Shown here piece after piece: positions 33,869 to 41,809 of a stretch of 64,000 nucleotides of DNA (position 1 is the first letter of the stretch; each line of letters begins with the position of its first letter). A program made the translations under genes and the position numbers. Origin of the DNA: an uncultured Paracoccaceae bacterium (GTDB lineage Bacteria; Pseudomonadota; Alphaproteobacteria; Rhodobacterales; Rhodobacteraceae); assembly GCA_947503775.1 (NCBI GenBank), contig CANNFE010000001.1, forward strand, positions 434,001 to 498,000, written 5' to 3'. The notes under the pieces were generated by a model that was given only the letters and a program-made list of their open reading frames with translations, was not told where the DNA came from and made no database searches.

Positions 33869-35452
33869 TTAGGCCGGGCCGAGACGCTCCAGAATTGCAT
33901 CGTCATCGATCCCGGTCATGGCGCCCGGAGTGAGGCCGCGATTAGCTTCGAGGCGGGTTGCGATATAACCGTCGGCGACCGGACCCGGCGCGGTTCTGAG
34001 CAGGACGGATGCCGTCAGAAGCGTCGCGGCCCGTTCAGTAAAGAGGCGGGCATCGATTTCCTCTACCCCGCCCCCGAACCGGCCGTCATGCGCGGCGAGC
34101 GCGGCGTCGTATCGCCGGTCCGCGCCGGTGGCGGCGGCCAGGTCCAGGCGGAGGGCCTCCGCGGCCTCGGGATCGCGGGTAAGGCTGCGCAGGACGTCGA
34201 GGCAGATGACATTGCCCGAGCCCTCCCAGATCCCGTTGAGCGGCGCCTCGCGGTAGAGCATGGGCATCGGGGTCTCTTCGACATAGCCCATGCCGCCGAG
34301 CACCTCCATCGCCTCGGCGGTGACGACCGGGCAGCGCTTGTTCGAGAGGTACTTGGCCAGCGCCACTGCGATCCGGGCGAAGGGGCGCTGCGCGGGATCG
34401 TCGAACGCAGCGGCAACGCGCAGACCGAGCGCCGTCGCGCCCTCCCAATCGAGTGCGAGATCGGCGAGGACGCGGCGCATGAGCGGCTGATCGATGAGCT
34501 TGCGCTGGAAGGCGGTGCGACGGGCGGTCCACCAATGGGCCTCGGCGAGTGCGGCGCGCATGATCCCGGCGGGCGCCATGGCGGTGTCGAGCCGGGTGTG
34601 ATGGACCATCTCGATGATGGTGGCCACGCCGCGTCCCTCCTCCCCGAGGCGATAGGCCAGGGCGCCGTGATATTCGATCTCGGCCGAGGCGTTGGCGTGA
34701 TTGCCGAGTTTGTCCTTGAGCCGCATCAGGTGGATCGCGTTGGGACCGTGATCCAGCCAGCGGGGGACGAGAAAGCAGGTCAGGCCGGCCGGTGCCTGCG
34801 CCAGGGTGAGAAAGCCGTCGGACATGGGCGCCGAGCAAAACCATTTATGGCCGGTCAGCCGGTAGTGATCGCCCGCCGGTTCGGCCCGGGTCGTGTTGGC
34901 GCGCACGTCCGAGCCGCCCTGCTTTTCGGTCATCGCCATGCCGAGCGTCGCGGCGCCCTTGGTCTCGATAGGCCGCGCGGCGGGGTGATAGCCGCGCGCG
35001 GTCAGCTTGGGGATCCACGTGGCCGCCAGATCGGGATCGGCGCGCAGGGCGGGCACGGCGGCATAGCTCATCGTCATCGGGCAGCAGACGCCTGGTTCGA
35101 TCTGGGTCACCAGATAGACCAGCGCAGCATGGGTCGCGTGGCTGCCGCCGGTCCAGGGGGCGGCGGAGTAGCCCGCCTCCATCCCCAGCGTCATCAGGCG
35201 GTGATAGGCGGGATGAAACTCAACCACGTCGGATCGCCGCCCGGTCCGGTCGAAGGCGATCAGCCGGGGCGGCATGCGCCGCGCTTCTTCCCCGAGCGTC
35301 CAGGCATCCAGTTCGGCGGCGGCGCGCCCGAACGCCTCTTGCGGGATGCCGCCCTGGGCAGCGAGGTGCTGCTGAAGGGTCGGATCGTCCGCCCAGGGAT
35401 CGCGCGGCCCCGTCCGGTGCGGCTGGTTGAAAACCTCATGCGTGGCAGACAT
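33869..35452 (-). CDS. acyl-CoA dehydrogenase, AidB-like subfamily
   Basis: This 527-residue flavoprotein (ATG 35452) has the acyl-CoA dehydrogenase core: AMTEKQGGSDVRANTTRA near residue 175, YRLTGHKWFCSAPMSDGFL, and EVLGGMGYVEETPMPMLYREAPLNGIWEGSGNVICLD near residue 400. The N-terminal extension (FNQPHRTGPRDPWADDPTL) and the order of motifs fit the AidB subfamily, long members that protect against alkylating agents in enteric bacteria or act on unknown acyl-CoAs. The physiological substrate cannot be read from the sequence. It diverges from ftsB and converges on fbaB. Confidence 0.9.
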   Translation of the reverse strand: MSATHEVFNQPHRTGPRDPWADDPTLQQHLAAQGGIPQEAFGRAAAELDAWTLGEEARRMPPRLIAFDRTGRRSDVVEFHPAYHRLMTLGMEAGYSAAPWTGGSHATHAALVYLVTQIEPGVCCPMTMSYAAVPALRADPDLAATWIPKLTARGYHPAARPIETKGAATLGMAMTEKQGGSDVRANTTRAEPAGDHYRLTGHKWFCSAPMSDGFLTLAQAPAGLTCFLVPRWLDHGPNAIHLMRLKDKLGNHANASAEIEYHGALAYRLGEEGRGVATIIEMVHHTRLDTAMAPAGIMRAALAEAHWWTARRTAFQRKLIDQPLMRRVLADLALDWEGATALGLRVAAAFDDPAQRPFARIAVALAKYLSNKRCPVVTAEAMEVLGGMGYVEETPMPMLYREAPLNGIWEGSGNVICLDVLRSLTRDPEAAEALRLDLAAATGADRRYDAALAAHDGRFGGGVEEIDARLFTERAATLLTASVLLRTAPGPVADGYIATRLEANRGLTPGAMTGIDDDAILERLGPA

Positions 35453-35554
35453 GCGCAAAGCCTAGCGAAAGGGGATTCACAAAGCGAATCGGATATGCGA
35501 GTCTGCCTTGAACCGAAGGCGTTCAGATCTTCGGCACTGAGGCATTGGCAGGTT

Positions 35555-35854
35555 ATGACAGTACGGTCGCGATCGGCGTTGGGCGGTCTTCTTTACGGCG
35601 GAGGCACATTGCTTCTGGCGCTTTATTTTACCTTTGCCGCGGTGCAAGGCGATTATGGCCTGTTTCGCCGGGCCGAGATCGATGCCGAGGCCGCGCAACT
35701 GACGGCCGAGCTTGAGGCGCTGAACCACGACGTGGCCGAGATGGAGATCCTCACCCGGCGCTTGTCGGACGATTTTCTGGACCTGGATCTGCTGGACGAG
35801 CGCGCGCGCGACATGCTGGGCATGGTGCGCGCAGACGAGATCGTTATTCGCTGA
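35555..35854 (+). CDS. septum formation initiator family protein (FtsB/DivIC-like)
   Basis: The true gene is the last 99 codons of a long track ORF, starting at ATG 35555. It has one membrane segment (GGLLYGGGTLLLALYFTFAAVQG) followed by a coiled coil (EIDAEAAQLTAELEALNHDVAEMEILTRRL) and a C-terminal DERARDMLGMVRADEIVIR. This is the layout of FtsB/DivIC, the divisome bitopic protein that pairs with FtsL. In this bacterial group it normally precedes the pyruvate dehydrogenase operon, and that is seen here with pdhA 158 bases downstream. Confidence 0.9.
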   Translation: MTVRSRSALGGLLYGGGTLLLALYFTFAAVQGDYGLFRRAEIDAEAAQLTAELEALNHDVAEMEILTRRLSDDFLDLDLLDERARDMLGMVRADEIVIR

Positions 35855-35966
35855 AGAAACTCCCCATTTTCAAGGAACCGGACCGGCACGAGAGGCTTGT
35901 CTCGCCAAGGGAAATGCGACCGAAGGAATTGGGGGTCGCAATCCTGAAAAGGCTGGGCTAGGGATT

Positions 35967-35980
35967 GTTTAGCGTTAAAC
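35967..35980. promoter_or_regulatory. LacI-type operator upstream of pdhA
   Basis: GTTTAGCGTTAAAC is a near-perfect 14-bp palindrome with the same TTAGCG-TAA core as the edd and fbaB sites, 33 bases before the pdhA start. Confidence 0.5.
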
Positions 35981-36012
35981 TATCCTCAAACCTCGCCCCA
36001 GGGAGGTGCCGA

Positions 36013-37029
36013 ATGGCCGCACGCAAGACGACGAAAAAGCCCAATATCTCGGCCGAAGAGCTGACGCATTACTACCGGGAGATGCTCCTAATCCGGCGGT
36101 TCGAGGAGAAGGCGGGTCAGCTTTACGGGATGGGGCTGATCGGCGGCTTTTGCCATCTTTACATCGGTCAGGAAGCGGTCGTCGTGGGCCTTGAGGCGGC
36201 GGCGGAGGAGGGCGACAAGCGCGTGACATCCTACCGCGACCACGGGCATATGCTGGCCTGCGGCATGGATCCCAAGGGCGTCATGGCCGAGCTGACGGGC
36301 CGCGAGGGCGGGTATTCGCGCGGCAAGGGCGGCTCGATGCATATGTTCTCGAAGGAAAAGCATTTCTATGGCGGGCACGGGATCGTGGCTGCGCAGGTGC
36401 CGATCGGCGCGGGGCTTGCCTTTTCGGACAAGTATCGGGGCGATGACCGCGTGACGTTTACCTATTTCGGCGACGGGGCGGCCAATCAGGGGCAGGTCTA
36501 CGAGACCTACAACATGGCCGAGCTGTGGGATCTGCCGGTCGTCTTCGTGATCGAGAACAACCAATATGCGATGGGCACCTCCGTCAAGCGGTCGACCAAG
36601 TCGCCGTCCTTGTGGGAGCGTGGGGCGGCCTATGGCATCCCGGGCGAAGAGGTCGACGGGATGGACGTGCTGGCCGTCAAGGCGGCTGGAGAGAAGGCGG
36701 TCGCGCACTGCCGCGCCGGGAAGGGCCCCTACATCCTCGAGGTGAAGACCTACCGCTATCGCGGCCATTCGATGTCGGATCCGGCCAAGTACCGCACCCG
36801 CGAGGAAGTCCAGAAGATGCGCGAGGAGCGCGATCCGATCGAGGGCGTCAAGCAGATGCTGCTGACCGGCAAACATGCCAGCGAGGACGATCTCAAGGCG
36901 ATCGACAAGGAGATCAAGGATATCGTCAACGAAGCGGCGGAGTTCTCCAAGGAAAGCCCCGAGCCCGATGTCAGCGAGCTTTGGACCGATATCCTGACCG
37001 ACGAAGTGCCGCAGGAGGTATCGGCTTGA
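36013..37029 (+). CDS. pdhA: pyruvate dehydrogenase E1 component alpha subunit
   Basis: PdhA with PdhB forms the ThDP-dependent E1 that decarboxylates pyruvate and loads acetyl groups on the lipoyl domains. The start at ATG 36013 behind GGGAGGTG gives 338 residues. It has TSYRDHGHMLACGMD, the ThDP motif FGDGAANQGQVYETYNMAELW with NN about 28 residues later (IENNQYAMG), and the loop RYRGHSMSDPAKYRTREEV. It begins the operon pdhA-TM protein-pdhB-small ORF-pdhC, and a palindromic operator lies just upstream. Confidence 0.97.
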   Translation: MAARKTTKKPNISAEELTHYYREMLLIRRFEEKAGQLYGMGLIGGFCHLYIGQEAVVVGLEAAAEEGDKRVTSYRDHGHMLACGMDPKGVMAELTGREGGYSRGKGGSMHMFSKEKHFYGGHGIVAAQVPIGAGLAFSDKYRGDDRVTFTYFGDGAANQGQVYETYNMAELWDLPVVFVIENNQYAMGTSVKRSTKSPSLWERGAAYGIPGEEVDGMDVLAVKAAGEKAVAHCRAGKGPYILEVKTYRYRGHSMSDPAKYRTREEVQKMREERDPIEGVKQMLLTGKHASEDDLKAIDKEIKDIVNEAAEFSKESPEPDVSELWTDILTDEVPQEVSA

Positions 37030-37032
37030 TCC

Positions 37033-37485
37033 GTGGAGCCCTCCGACCTGCCATCGATCCCGTTTCCGCCGTTCTGGGTTCTGCTGCTTGGCATCGCACT
37101 TGTCGTGGTCATCTCTCCGGTTGTCGCTCTGGTGGTTCGCAAGGTGATGCGCCCGCAGGTCGATCTGCCCTTTGCTCAGACGCTGGAAATCGTGGGGTCC
37201 GCCCTGCTCGCCTGGATGGTAACCGCGCTGGTGATCGCACCCCTCCTGCTCTTTCTGACGGGGCTGAGCCGCGTCTTTCCATCGGTCGCGGGTGGCGCGC
37301 CGCTGGGCATCCTCGCCTACTGGCTGACGTTTCGATACCTGATCGGGCGGCACGTGCCGGGGGGCACTCCAACCGGGCGCGCCACGATCTGGGGCGTGGT
37401 CACGGCGCTCGGCGTGCAGGCCGGGCTGGCTTTCCTCTTTTTCGCGATCGTGTCCGCGATGTTTTCGGGCCATTCGGGCCTGTAA
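37033..37485 (+). CDS. four-helix membrane protein inserted in the pdh operon
   Basis: This 150-residue protein starts at GTG 37033, three bases past the pdhA stop codon, with no strong ribosome-binding site except the distant GGAGGT inside pdhA. It has four hydrophobic segments (WVLLLGIALVVVISPVVALVV, IVGSALLAWMVTALVIAPLLLFL, GAPLGILAYWLTF, GVVTALGVQAGLAFLFFAIVSAM). No family is recognised. The position between E1-alpha and E1-beta is unusual for the pdh operon. Coupling to pdhA suggests co-regulation, not necessarily a part in the complex. Confidence 0.7.
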   Translation: MEPSDLPSIPFPPFWVLLLGIALVVVISPVVALVVRKVMRPQVDLPFAQTLEIVGSALLAWMVTALVIAPLLLFLTGLSRVFPSVAGGAPLGILAYWLTFRYLIGRHVPGGTPTGRATIWGVVTALGVQAGLAFLFFAIVSAMFSGHSGL

Positions 37486-37524
37486 CGGCGGATCCTGGCA
37501 TTCCCCCCTCTTCGGAGATCTTCC

Positions 37525-38901
37525 ATGGCAACTGAAATCCTCATGCCCGCCCTGTCCCCGACGATGGAGGAAGGCACGCTCGCCAAATGGCTCAAGAAGG
37601 AGGGCGATGCGGTTTCTTCGGGCGATATCATCGCCGAGATCGAAACCGACAAGGCGACGATGGAGTTCGAGGCCGTCGATGAGGGCATCCTCGGCAAGAT
37701 CCTGGTCGAGGAAGGCACCGAGGGGGTCAAGGTGAACGCCCCCATCGCCGTGCTGGTCGAGGACGGAGAGGACGCCTCCGATGTCGAGGTGTCCGAGGCG
37801 CCGGCCCAGGCCCCTGCCCCGGCCGACAAGGAGCAATCCTCCGAAACCGCGCCTGCCGCCGCAAAAAGCCATCCCGAGCCGCAGGTCGACCGCTCGCCGG
37901 ACTGGGCCGAGGGCACCGAGCTGAAATCGATGACGGTCCGCGAGGCGCTGCGGGATGCGATGGCCGAAGAGATGCGCAGCACCGACGAGGTCTTCGTCAT
38001 GGGCGAGGAGGTCGCCGAATATCAGGGCGCCTACAAGATCACCCAAGGTCTGCTGGACGAGTTCGGCGACAAGCGGGTGATCGACACACCGATCACCGAA
38101 CACGGTTTTGCCGGTCTGGGCGTCGGCGCGGCCTTCGGCGGCCTGCGCCCGATCGTGGAGTTCATGACGTTCAACTTCGCCATGCAAGCCATTGACCAGA
38201 TTATCAATTCGGCAGCCAAGACGCTCTATATGTCAGGCGGTCAGATGGGCTGCCCCATCGTCTTTCGCGGCCCGAATGGCGCGGCGGCCCGGGTGGGCGC
38301 GCAGCATTCCCAGGACTACGCGGCCTGGTATTCGATGGTCCCCGGCCTGAAGGTCGCGATGCCCTATACGGCCGCGGATGCGAAGGGGCTTCTGAAAAGC
38401 GCCATTCGCGATCCCAACCCGGTGATCTTTCTGGAAAACGAGATCCTTTACGGCCGCTCCTTCGACGTGCCCGTGCTCGATGATTTCACGGTCCCCTTCG
38501 GCAAGGCGCGGATCGCCCGGACAGGCTCGGACGTGACGATCGTCAGCTTCGGGATCGGCATGACCTATGCGATGGAGGCGGCCGAGCGGCTGGCAGGCGA
38601 CGGGATCGAGGCGGAGGTGATCGACCTGCGCACCCTGCGCCCGATGGATCGCGGCGCGATCATCGAAAGCGTCAAGAAAACCAACCGCTGCGTGACGGTC
38701 GAGGAAGGCTGGCCTGTCGGCTCGATCGGGAACCATATCTCGGCGGTGCTGATGGAAGAGGCGTTCGACTATCTCGACGCGCCGGTCATCAACTGCACAG
38801 GCAAGGACGTGCCGATGCCCTATGCGGCCAACCTCGAAAAGCTGGCGCTGGTGACCACCGACGAAGTGGTCGAGGCGGCGCGGAAGGTGACCTATTCGTG
38901 A
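37525..38901 (+). CDS. pdhB: pyruvate dehydrogenase E1 component beta subunit with lipoyl domain
   Basis: This 458-residue E1-beta carries an N-terminal lipoyl domain ([22 protein letters not shown] and [17 protein letters not shown], with the lipoylated lysine in DKA), a flexible Ala/Pro linker around residues 95-130, and the transketolase-like E1-beta domain ([68 protein letters not shown]). A lipoyl domain on E1-beta is typical of alphaproteobacterial pdh. It joins PdhA to form E1. Confidence 0.96.
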   Translation: MATEILMPALSPTMEEGTLAKWLKKEGDAVSSGDIIAEIETDKATMEFEAVDEGILGKILVEEGTEGVKVNAPIAVLVEDGEDASDVEVSEAPAQAPAPADKEQSSETAPAAAKSHPEPQVDRSPDWAEGTELKSMTVREALRDAMAEEMRSTDEVFVMGEEVAEYQGAYKITQGLLDEFGDKRVIDTPITEHGFAGLGVGAAFGGLRPIVEFMTFNFAMQAIDQIINSAAKTLYMSGGQMGCPIVFRGPNGAAARVGAQHSQDYAAWYSMVPGLKVAMPYTAADAKGLLKSAIRDPNPVIFLENEILYGRSFDVPVLDDFTVPFGKARIARTGSDVTIVSFGIGMTYAMEAAERLAGDGIEAEVIDLRTLRPMDRGAIIESVKKTNRCVTVEEGWPVGSIGNHISAVLMEEAFDYLDAPVINCTGKDVPMPYAANLEKLALVTTDEVVEAARKVTYS

Positions 38902-39161
38902 GCGTCCGGATCGATGTGAGGGGCCGCGATGCGGCGGCAGAGACCTACCGGCTGACCGTGCTTCTGCCGGGCGGTCCGGTCGATGTGGCGCTGCCGGAGC
39001 GACTGGCCGGGCAGGCTCCGTCGCACCAGACGGCCTACGACTTCATCGCCAGCCGCAGCGCCGCCATCGCCGCCGCGACCGAGGCTCGCCTGGCAGGCCG
39101 GACGCCCCGCGCACCTTATGATACTCTCACCCTGATCGGGGAGCCGACCCATGCCGACTGA
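38898..39161 (+). CDS. small protein between pdhB and pdhC, DUF1488-like (uncertain)
   Basis: This 87-residue protein starts at GTG 38898, overlapping the pdhB stop codon as GTGA, and its 3' end overlaps pdhC by 11 bases, so all three are translated together. It reads [23 protein letters not shown], then [23 protein letters not shown]. The layout of a short beta region followed by a helix resembles DUF1488, but I am not sure. No catalytic motif, signal or membrane segment is seen. Confidence 0.6.
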   Translation: MSVRIDVRGRDAAAETYRLTVLLPGGPVDVALPERLAGQAPSHQTAYDFIASRSAAIAAATEARLAGRTPRAPYDTLTLIGEPTHAD

Positions 39162-40494
39162 AATCCTGATGCCCGCGCTCTCGCCCACTATGGAAGAGGG
39201 CACGCTTGCCAAATGGCTGGTCAAGGAGGGCGACACCGTCTCTTCGGGCGATCTTCTGGCCGAGATCGAGACCGACAAGGCCACGATGGAATTCGAGGCC
39301 GTCGACGAGGGCACGGTCGGCAAGATCCTCGTCGCGGACGGCACCGAAGGCGTCAAGGTGAACTCGCCCATCGCGGTGCTCCTCGAGGATGGCGAAAGCG
39401 CGGAGGATATCGGCGACGTCTCCTCCGAGCCGAAGGACGCGCCTGCCTCCGCCGAAGCCGCTCCGGCGGAGCCGTCGGCGCAGACCGAACCGGCCGAGGG
39501 CTATGGCCGCAATGGCGCAGCGCAGGATGCAGAAAGAGACCCCGGATCAAGTCCGGGGCGCGCCCCGTCAGGCCGCGTCTTCGCCTCCCCTCTCGCCCGC
39601 CGGATCGCCAAGGACAAGGGGCTCGATCTGGCCGCGATCAAGGGATCCGGGCCGAAAGGGCGGATCATCAAGGCGGATGTGGAGGGCCACGAGCCGTCCA
39701 AATCCGTCCCGGCGTCCGAGGCCGCACCCCGCGCCGCAAGCGAGGCCCCTAAGGCAGCCGCCGGTCCGTCAGCGCAGGCCGTGCTCAAAATGTACGAGGA
39801 TCGCGACACCGAGGAGGTCACGCTCGACGGGATGCGCAAGACGATCGCGGCCCGCCTGACCGAGGCCAAGCAGACGATCCCGCATTTCTACCTGCGCCGC
39901 GATATCCAGCTTGACGCGTTGCTCAAATTCCGCGGCGATCTGAACAAACAGCTCGAGGGCCGCGGCGTGAAGCTGTCGGTCAACGATTTCATCATCAAGG
40001 CGGGGGCCCTGGCCCTCCAAGCCGTGCCCGACGCCAATGCCGTCTGGGCCGAGGACCGGATCCTTAAGCTCAAACCCTCCGATGTCGCGGTCGCCGTTGC
40101 CATCGAAGGCGGTCTCTTCACCCCTGTCCTCAGGGACGCGCATCTCAAATCCCTCTCGGCGCTCTCCGCCGAGATGAAAGATCTGGCCACCCGCGCCCGC
40201 GACCGCAAGCTCGCACCGCATGAATATCAGGGCGGCAGCTTTGCGATTTCGAACCTCGGGATGTTCGGGATCGACAATTTCGACGCGGTCATCAACCCGC
40301 CGCATGGCTCGATCCTGGCGGTCGGCGCGGGCACCAAGAAGCCGATCGTCGGCAAGGACGGAGAGCTCACCACCGCCACCGTCATGTCGGTCACGCTCAG
40401 CGTCGATCATCGGGTCATCGATGGCGCGCTCGGGGCGGAGTTCCTGCAGGCCATGGTCGACAACCTCGAAAACCCGGTCGTCATGCTGGCCTGA
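39151..40494 (+). CDS. pdhC: dihydrolipoamide acetyltransferase (E2 of pyruvate dehydrogenase)
   Basis: E2 accepts the acetyl group from E1 and passes it to CoA, and it forms the core of the complex. The 447-residue protein has an N-terminal lipoyl domain ([19 protein letters not shown]), an Ala/Pro/Glu linker, the peripheral subunit-binding domain ([29 protein letters not shown], near residue 148) and the catalytic domain with the active-site histidine in [16 protein letters not shown]. It is the last gene of the operon; no E3 gene (lpd) follows in this window, and a hairpin with arms TTCAAGGGGC and GCCCCTTGAA follows. Confidence 0.97.
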   Translation: MPTEILMPALSPTMEEGTLAKWLVKEGDTVSSGDLLAEIETDKATMEFEAVDEGTVGKILVADGTEGVKVNSPIAVLLEDGESAEDIGDVSSEPKDAPASAEAAPAEPSAQTEPAEGYGRNGAAQDAERDPGSSPGRAPSGRVFASPLARRIAKDKGLDLAAIKGSGPKGRIIKADVEGHEPSKSVPASEAAPRAASEAPKAAAGPSAQAVLKMYEDRDTEEVTLDGMRKTIAARLTEAKQTIPHFYLRRDIQLDALLKFRGDLNKQLEGRGVKLSVNDFIIKAGALALQAVPDANAVWAEDRILKLKPSDVAVAVAIEGGLFTPVLRDAHLKSLSALSAEMKDLATRARDRKLAPHEYQGGSFAISNLGMFGIDNFDAVINPPHGSILAVGAGTKKPIVGKDGELTTATVMSVTLSVDHRVIDGALGAEFLQAMVDNLENPVVMLA

Positions 40495-40531
40495 GGTCCA
40501 TCTTCACCTGGCGCGAAATATGCCGGGGATT

Positions 40532-40554
40532 TTCAAGGGGCAGCGCCCCTTGAA
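40532..40554. terminator. terminator after pdhC
   Basis: TTCAAGGGGC and GCCCCTTGAA make a 10-bp stem around AGC between convergent pdhC and cysE. The GGGGC-N3-GCCCC core recurs in the hairpins near 56.65 kb. Confidence 0.6.
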
Positions 40555-40609
40555 GGCCTGCGTGGCCTGAACGCAAAAGGATCTCGCGTGGCGCAGCCAC
40601 TCCGGCGGA

Positions 40610-41413
40610 TCACTGGCCCAAAAGCTGATCCATGGTCACGGAAGGCTGCGAGCAGCCCGCCTCGCCCACGATCCGGGCGGGAACGCCCGCCACGGTCTTC
40701 ATCGGCGGCACGTCTTCCAGTACCACCGATCCGGCCGCGATCCGGCTGCAATGGCCAACGGTGATATTGCCCAGCACCTTCGCCCCCGCGCCGATCAGCA
40801 CGCCGTTCTCGATCTTGGGATGACGATCGTCATCCTCCTTGCCGGTCCCGCCCAGCGTCACCGAATGCAGCATCGAGACATTGTCGCCCACGACCGCCGT
40901 CTCTCCGATGACGATGGAATGGGCGTGATCGATCATGATCCCGCGCCCGATCCGGGCGGCCGGATGGATATCGATGCCGAAGACTTCGCTCACGCGCATC
41001 TGCACGAAATAGGCCAGATCCCGGTGCCCCTCCTCCCACAGCCAATGGCCCAGCCGGTAGGCCTGAACCGCCTGAAATCCTTTGAAATACAAAAGCGGCT
41101 GCATCAGCCGGTGGCAGGCGGGATCGCGTTCATAGACCGCCACCAGATCGGCGCGCGCGGCCGCGATCAACGCTCCATCTTCGGCGAAGGCCTCGTCAGC
41201 CAACTCGCGCAGGATCTGCTCGGACATCTCCGCCGAGGCCAGTTTCAGCGAAATCCGGAAGGCGAGCGCGCCCTCCAAAGACCGGTGATGCAGGATCGAG
41301 GAATGGACAAGGCCGCCCAAAAGCGGCTCGGACCGAACGGCCTCTTCGGCTTCGGTCTCGATACGGGACCAGACAGGATCGATCTGGGCCAGGCTCTTTT
41401 TGACGGTCGCCAT
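40610..41413 (-). CDS. cysE: serine O-acetyltransferase
   Basis: CysE acetylates serine with acetyl-CoA, the entry step of cysteine synthesis. The 267-residue protein has the N-terminal helical domain (VWSRIETEAEEAVRSEPLLGGLVHSSIL) and a C-terminal left-handed beta helix of hexapeptide repeats (FGIDIHPAARIGRGIMIDHAHSIVIGETAVVGDN, IENGVLIGAGAKVLGNITVG). Catalytic histidines are in DIHPAA and IDHAHS. It is transcribed on the same strand as the GTA cluster, 78 bases after the DUF7742 gene. Confidence 0.95.
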   Translation of the reverse strand: MATVKKSLAQIDPVWSRIETEAEEAVRSEPLLGGLVHSSILHHRSLEGALAFRISLKLASAEMSEQILRELADEAFAEDGALIAAARADLVAVYERDPACHRLMQPLLYFKGFQAVQAYRLGHWLWEEGHRDLAYFVQMRVSEVFGIDIHPAARIGRGIMIDHAHSIVIGETAVVGDNVSMLHSVTLGGTGKEDDDRHPKIENGVLIGAGAKVLGNITVGHCSRIAAGSVVLEDVPPMKTVAGVPARIVGEAGCSQPSVTMDQLLGQ

Positions 41414-41491
41414 CTCGGGATCTCCTCGCTCGTGTCCCTGATTATGGCAAATAGGCGTTTGCTGCCAAGATCAAAGATGTGGACAAGGATA

Positions 41492-41809
41492 TCACGATTT
41501 GGAATGCCGGTCGCTGCGGCGGGCGGGAACCTGCCTCCAATCGTCCAGACCGGTCAGCGCGGTGCGCAGGATATCGGTCCAGACGGGGTCGTAACGAGGC
41601 CGCGCAGGCGCCAGAGCGCCGGCCAGCGCGGCCGCCGCCAGCGTGCCGTCCCCCCAATCGGGATGGGCCCGCCCTGTCCGCCGGCGCCAAAGATCGGCCA
41701 TATGCGCGCGTTCGCATAAGGCGCGCATCGCGGCGGGCCGCTCGGGCGCGGGCAGGCGCAAAAGCGCCCGCGCCGCAAGGTCGATATCGACAGAAAGAAC
41801 CGCGCGCAT
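41492..41809 (-). CDS. small DUF7742-type protein downstream of GTA g15
   Basis: This 105-residue protein starts at ATG 41809, overlapping the g15 stop codon by one base as TGATG (GTG 41812 is an alternative). It reads MRAVLSVDIDLAARALLRLPAPERPAAMRALCERAHMADLWRRRTG, with a basic, mostly helical composition. A protein of this kind follows g15 in several Rhodobacterales, from memory, and is annotated as DUF7742. Coupling suggests it belongs to the GTA operon, but no role is known. Confidence 0.6.
   Translation of the reverse strand: MRAVLSVDIDLAARALLRLPAPERPAAMRALCERAHMADLWRRRTGRAHPDWGDGTLAAAALAGALAPARPRYDPVWTDILRTALTGLDDWRQVPARRSDRHSKS

Noticed and set aside
33753-33872. 39-codon GTG frame after GGGAGGAGG in repeat copy B
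   Set aside because: Attractive ribosome-binding site, but copy A does not keep a frame of similar sequence except for ISRRL, which the CATAAG palindrome itself would encode; more likely a DNA or RNA element.
33818-35500. N-terminal 560 codons of the 678-residue plus-strand ORF
   Set aside because: Antisense to the acyl-CoA dehydrogenase gene; only the last 99 codons (ftsB-like) are real, starting at ATG 35555.
36088-38187. 699-residue minus-strand ORF opposite pdhA-pdhB
   Set aside because: A shadow of three clear plus-strand genes; composition (His, Asp, Gly, Leu, Arg rich) is that of a reversed GC-rich frame.
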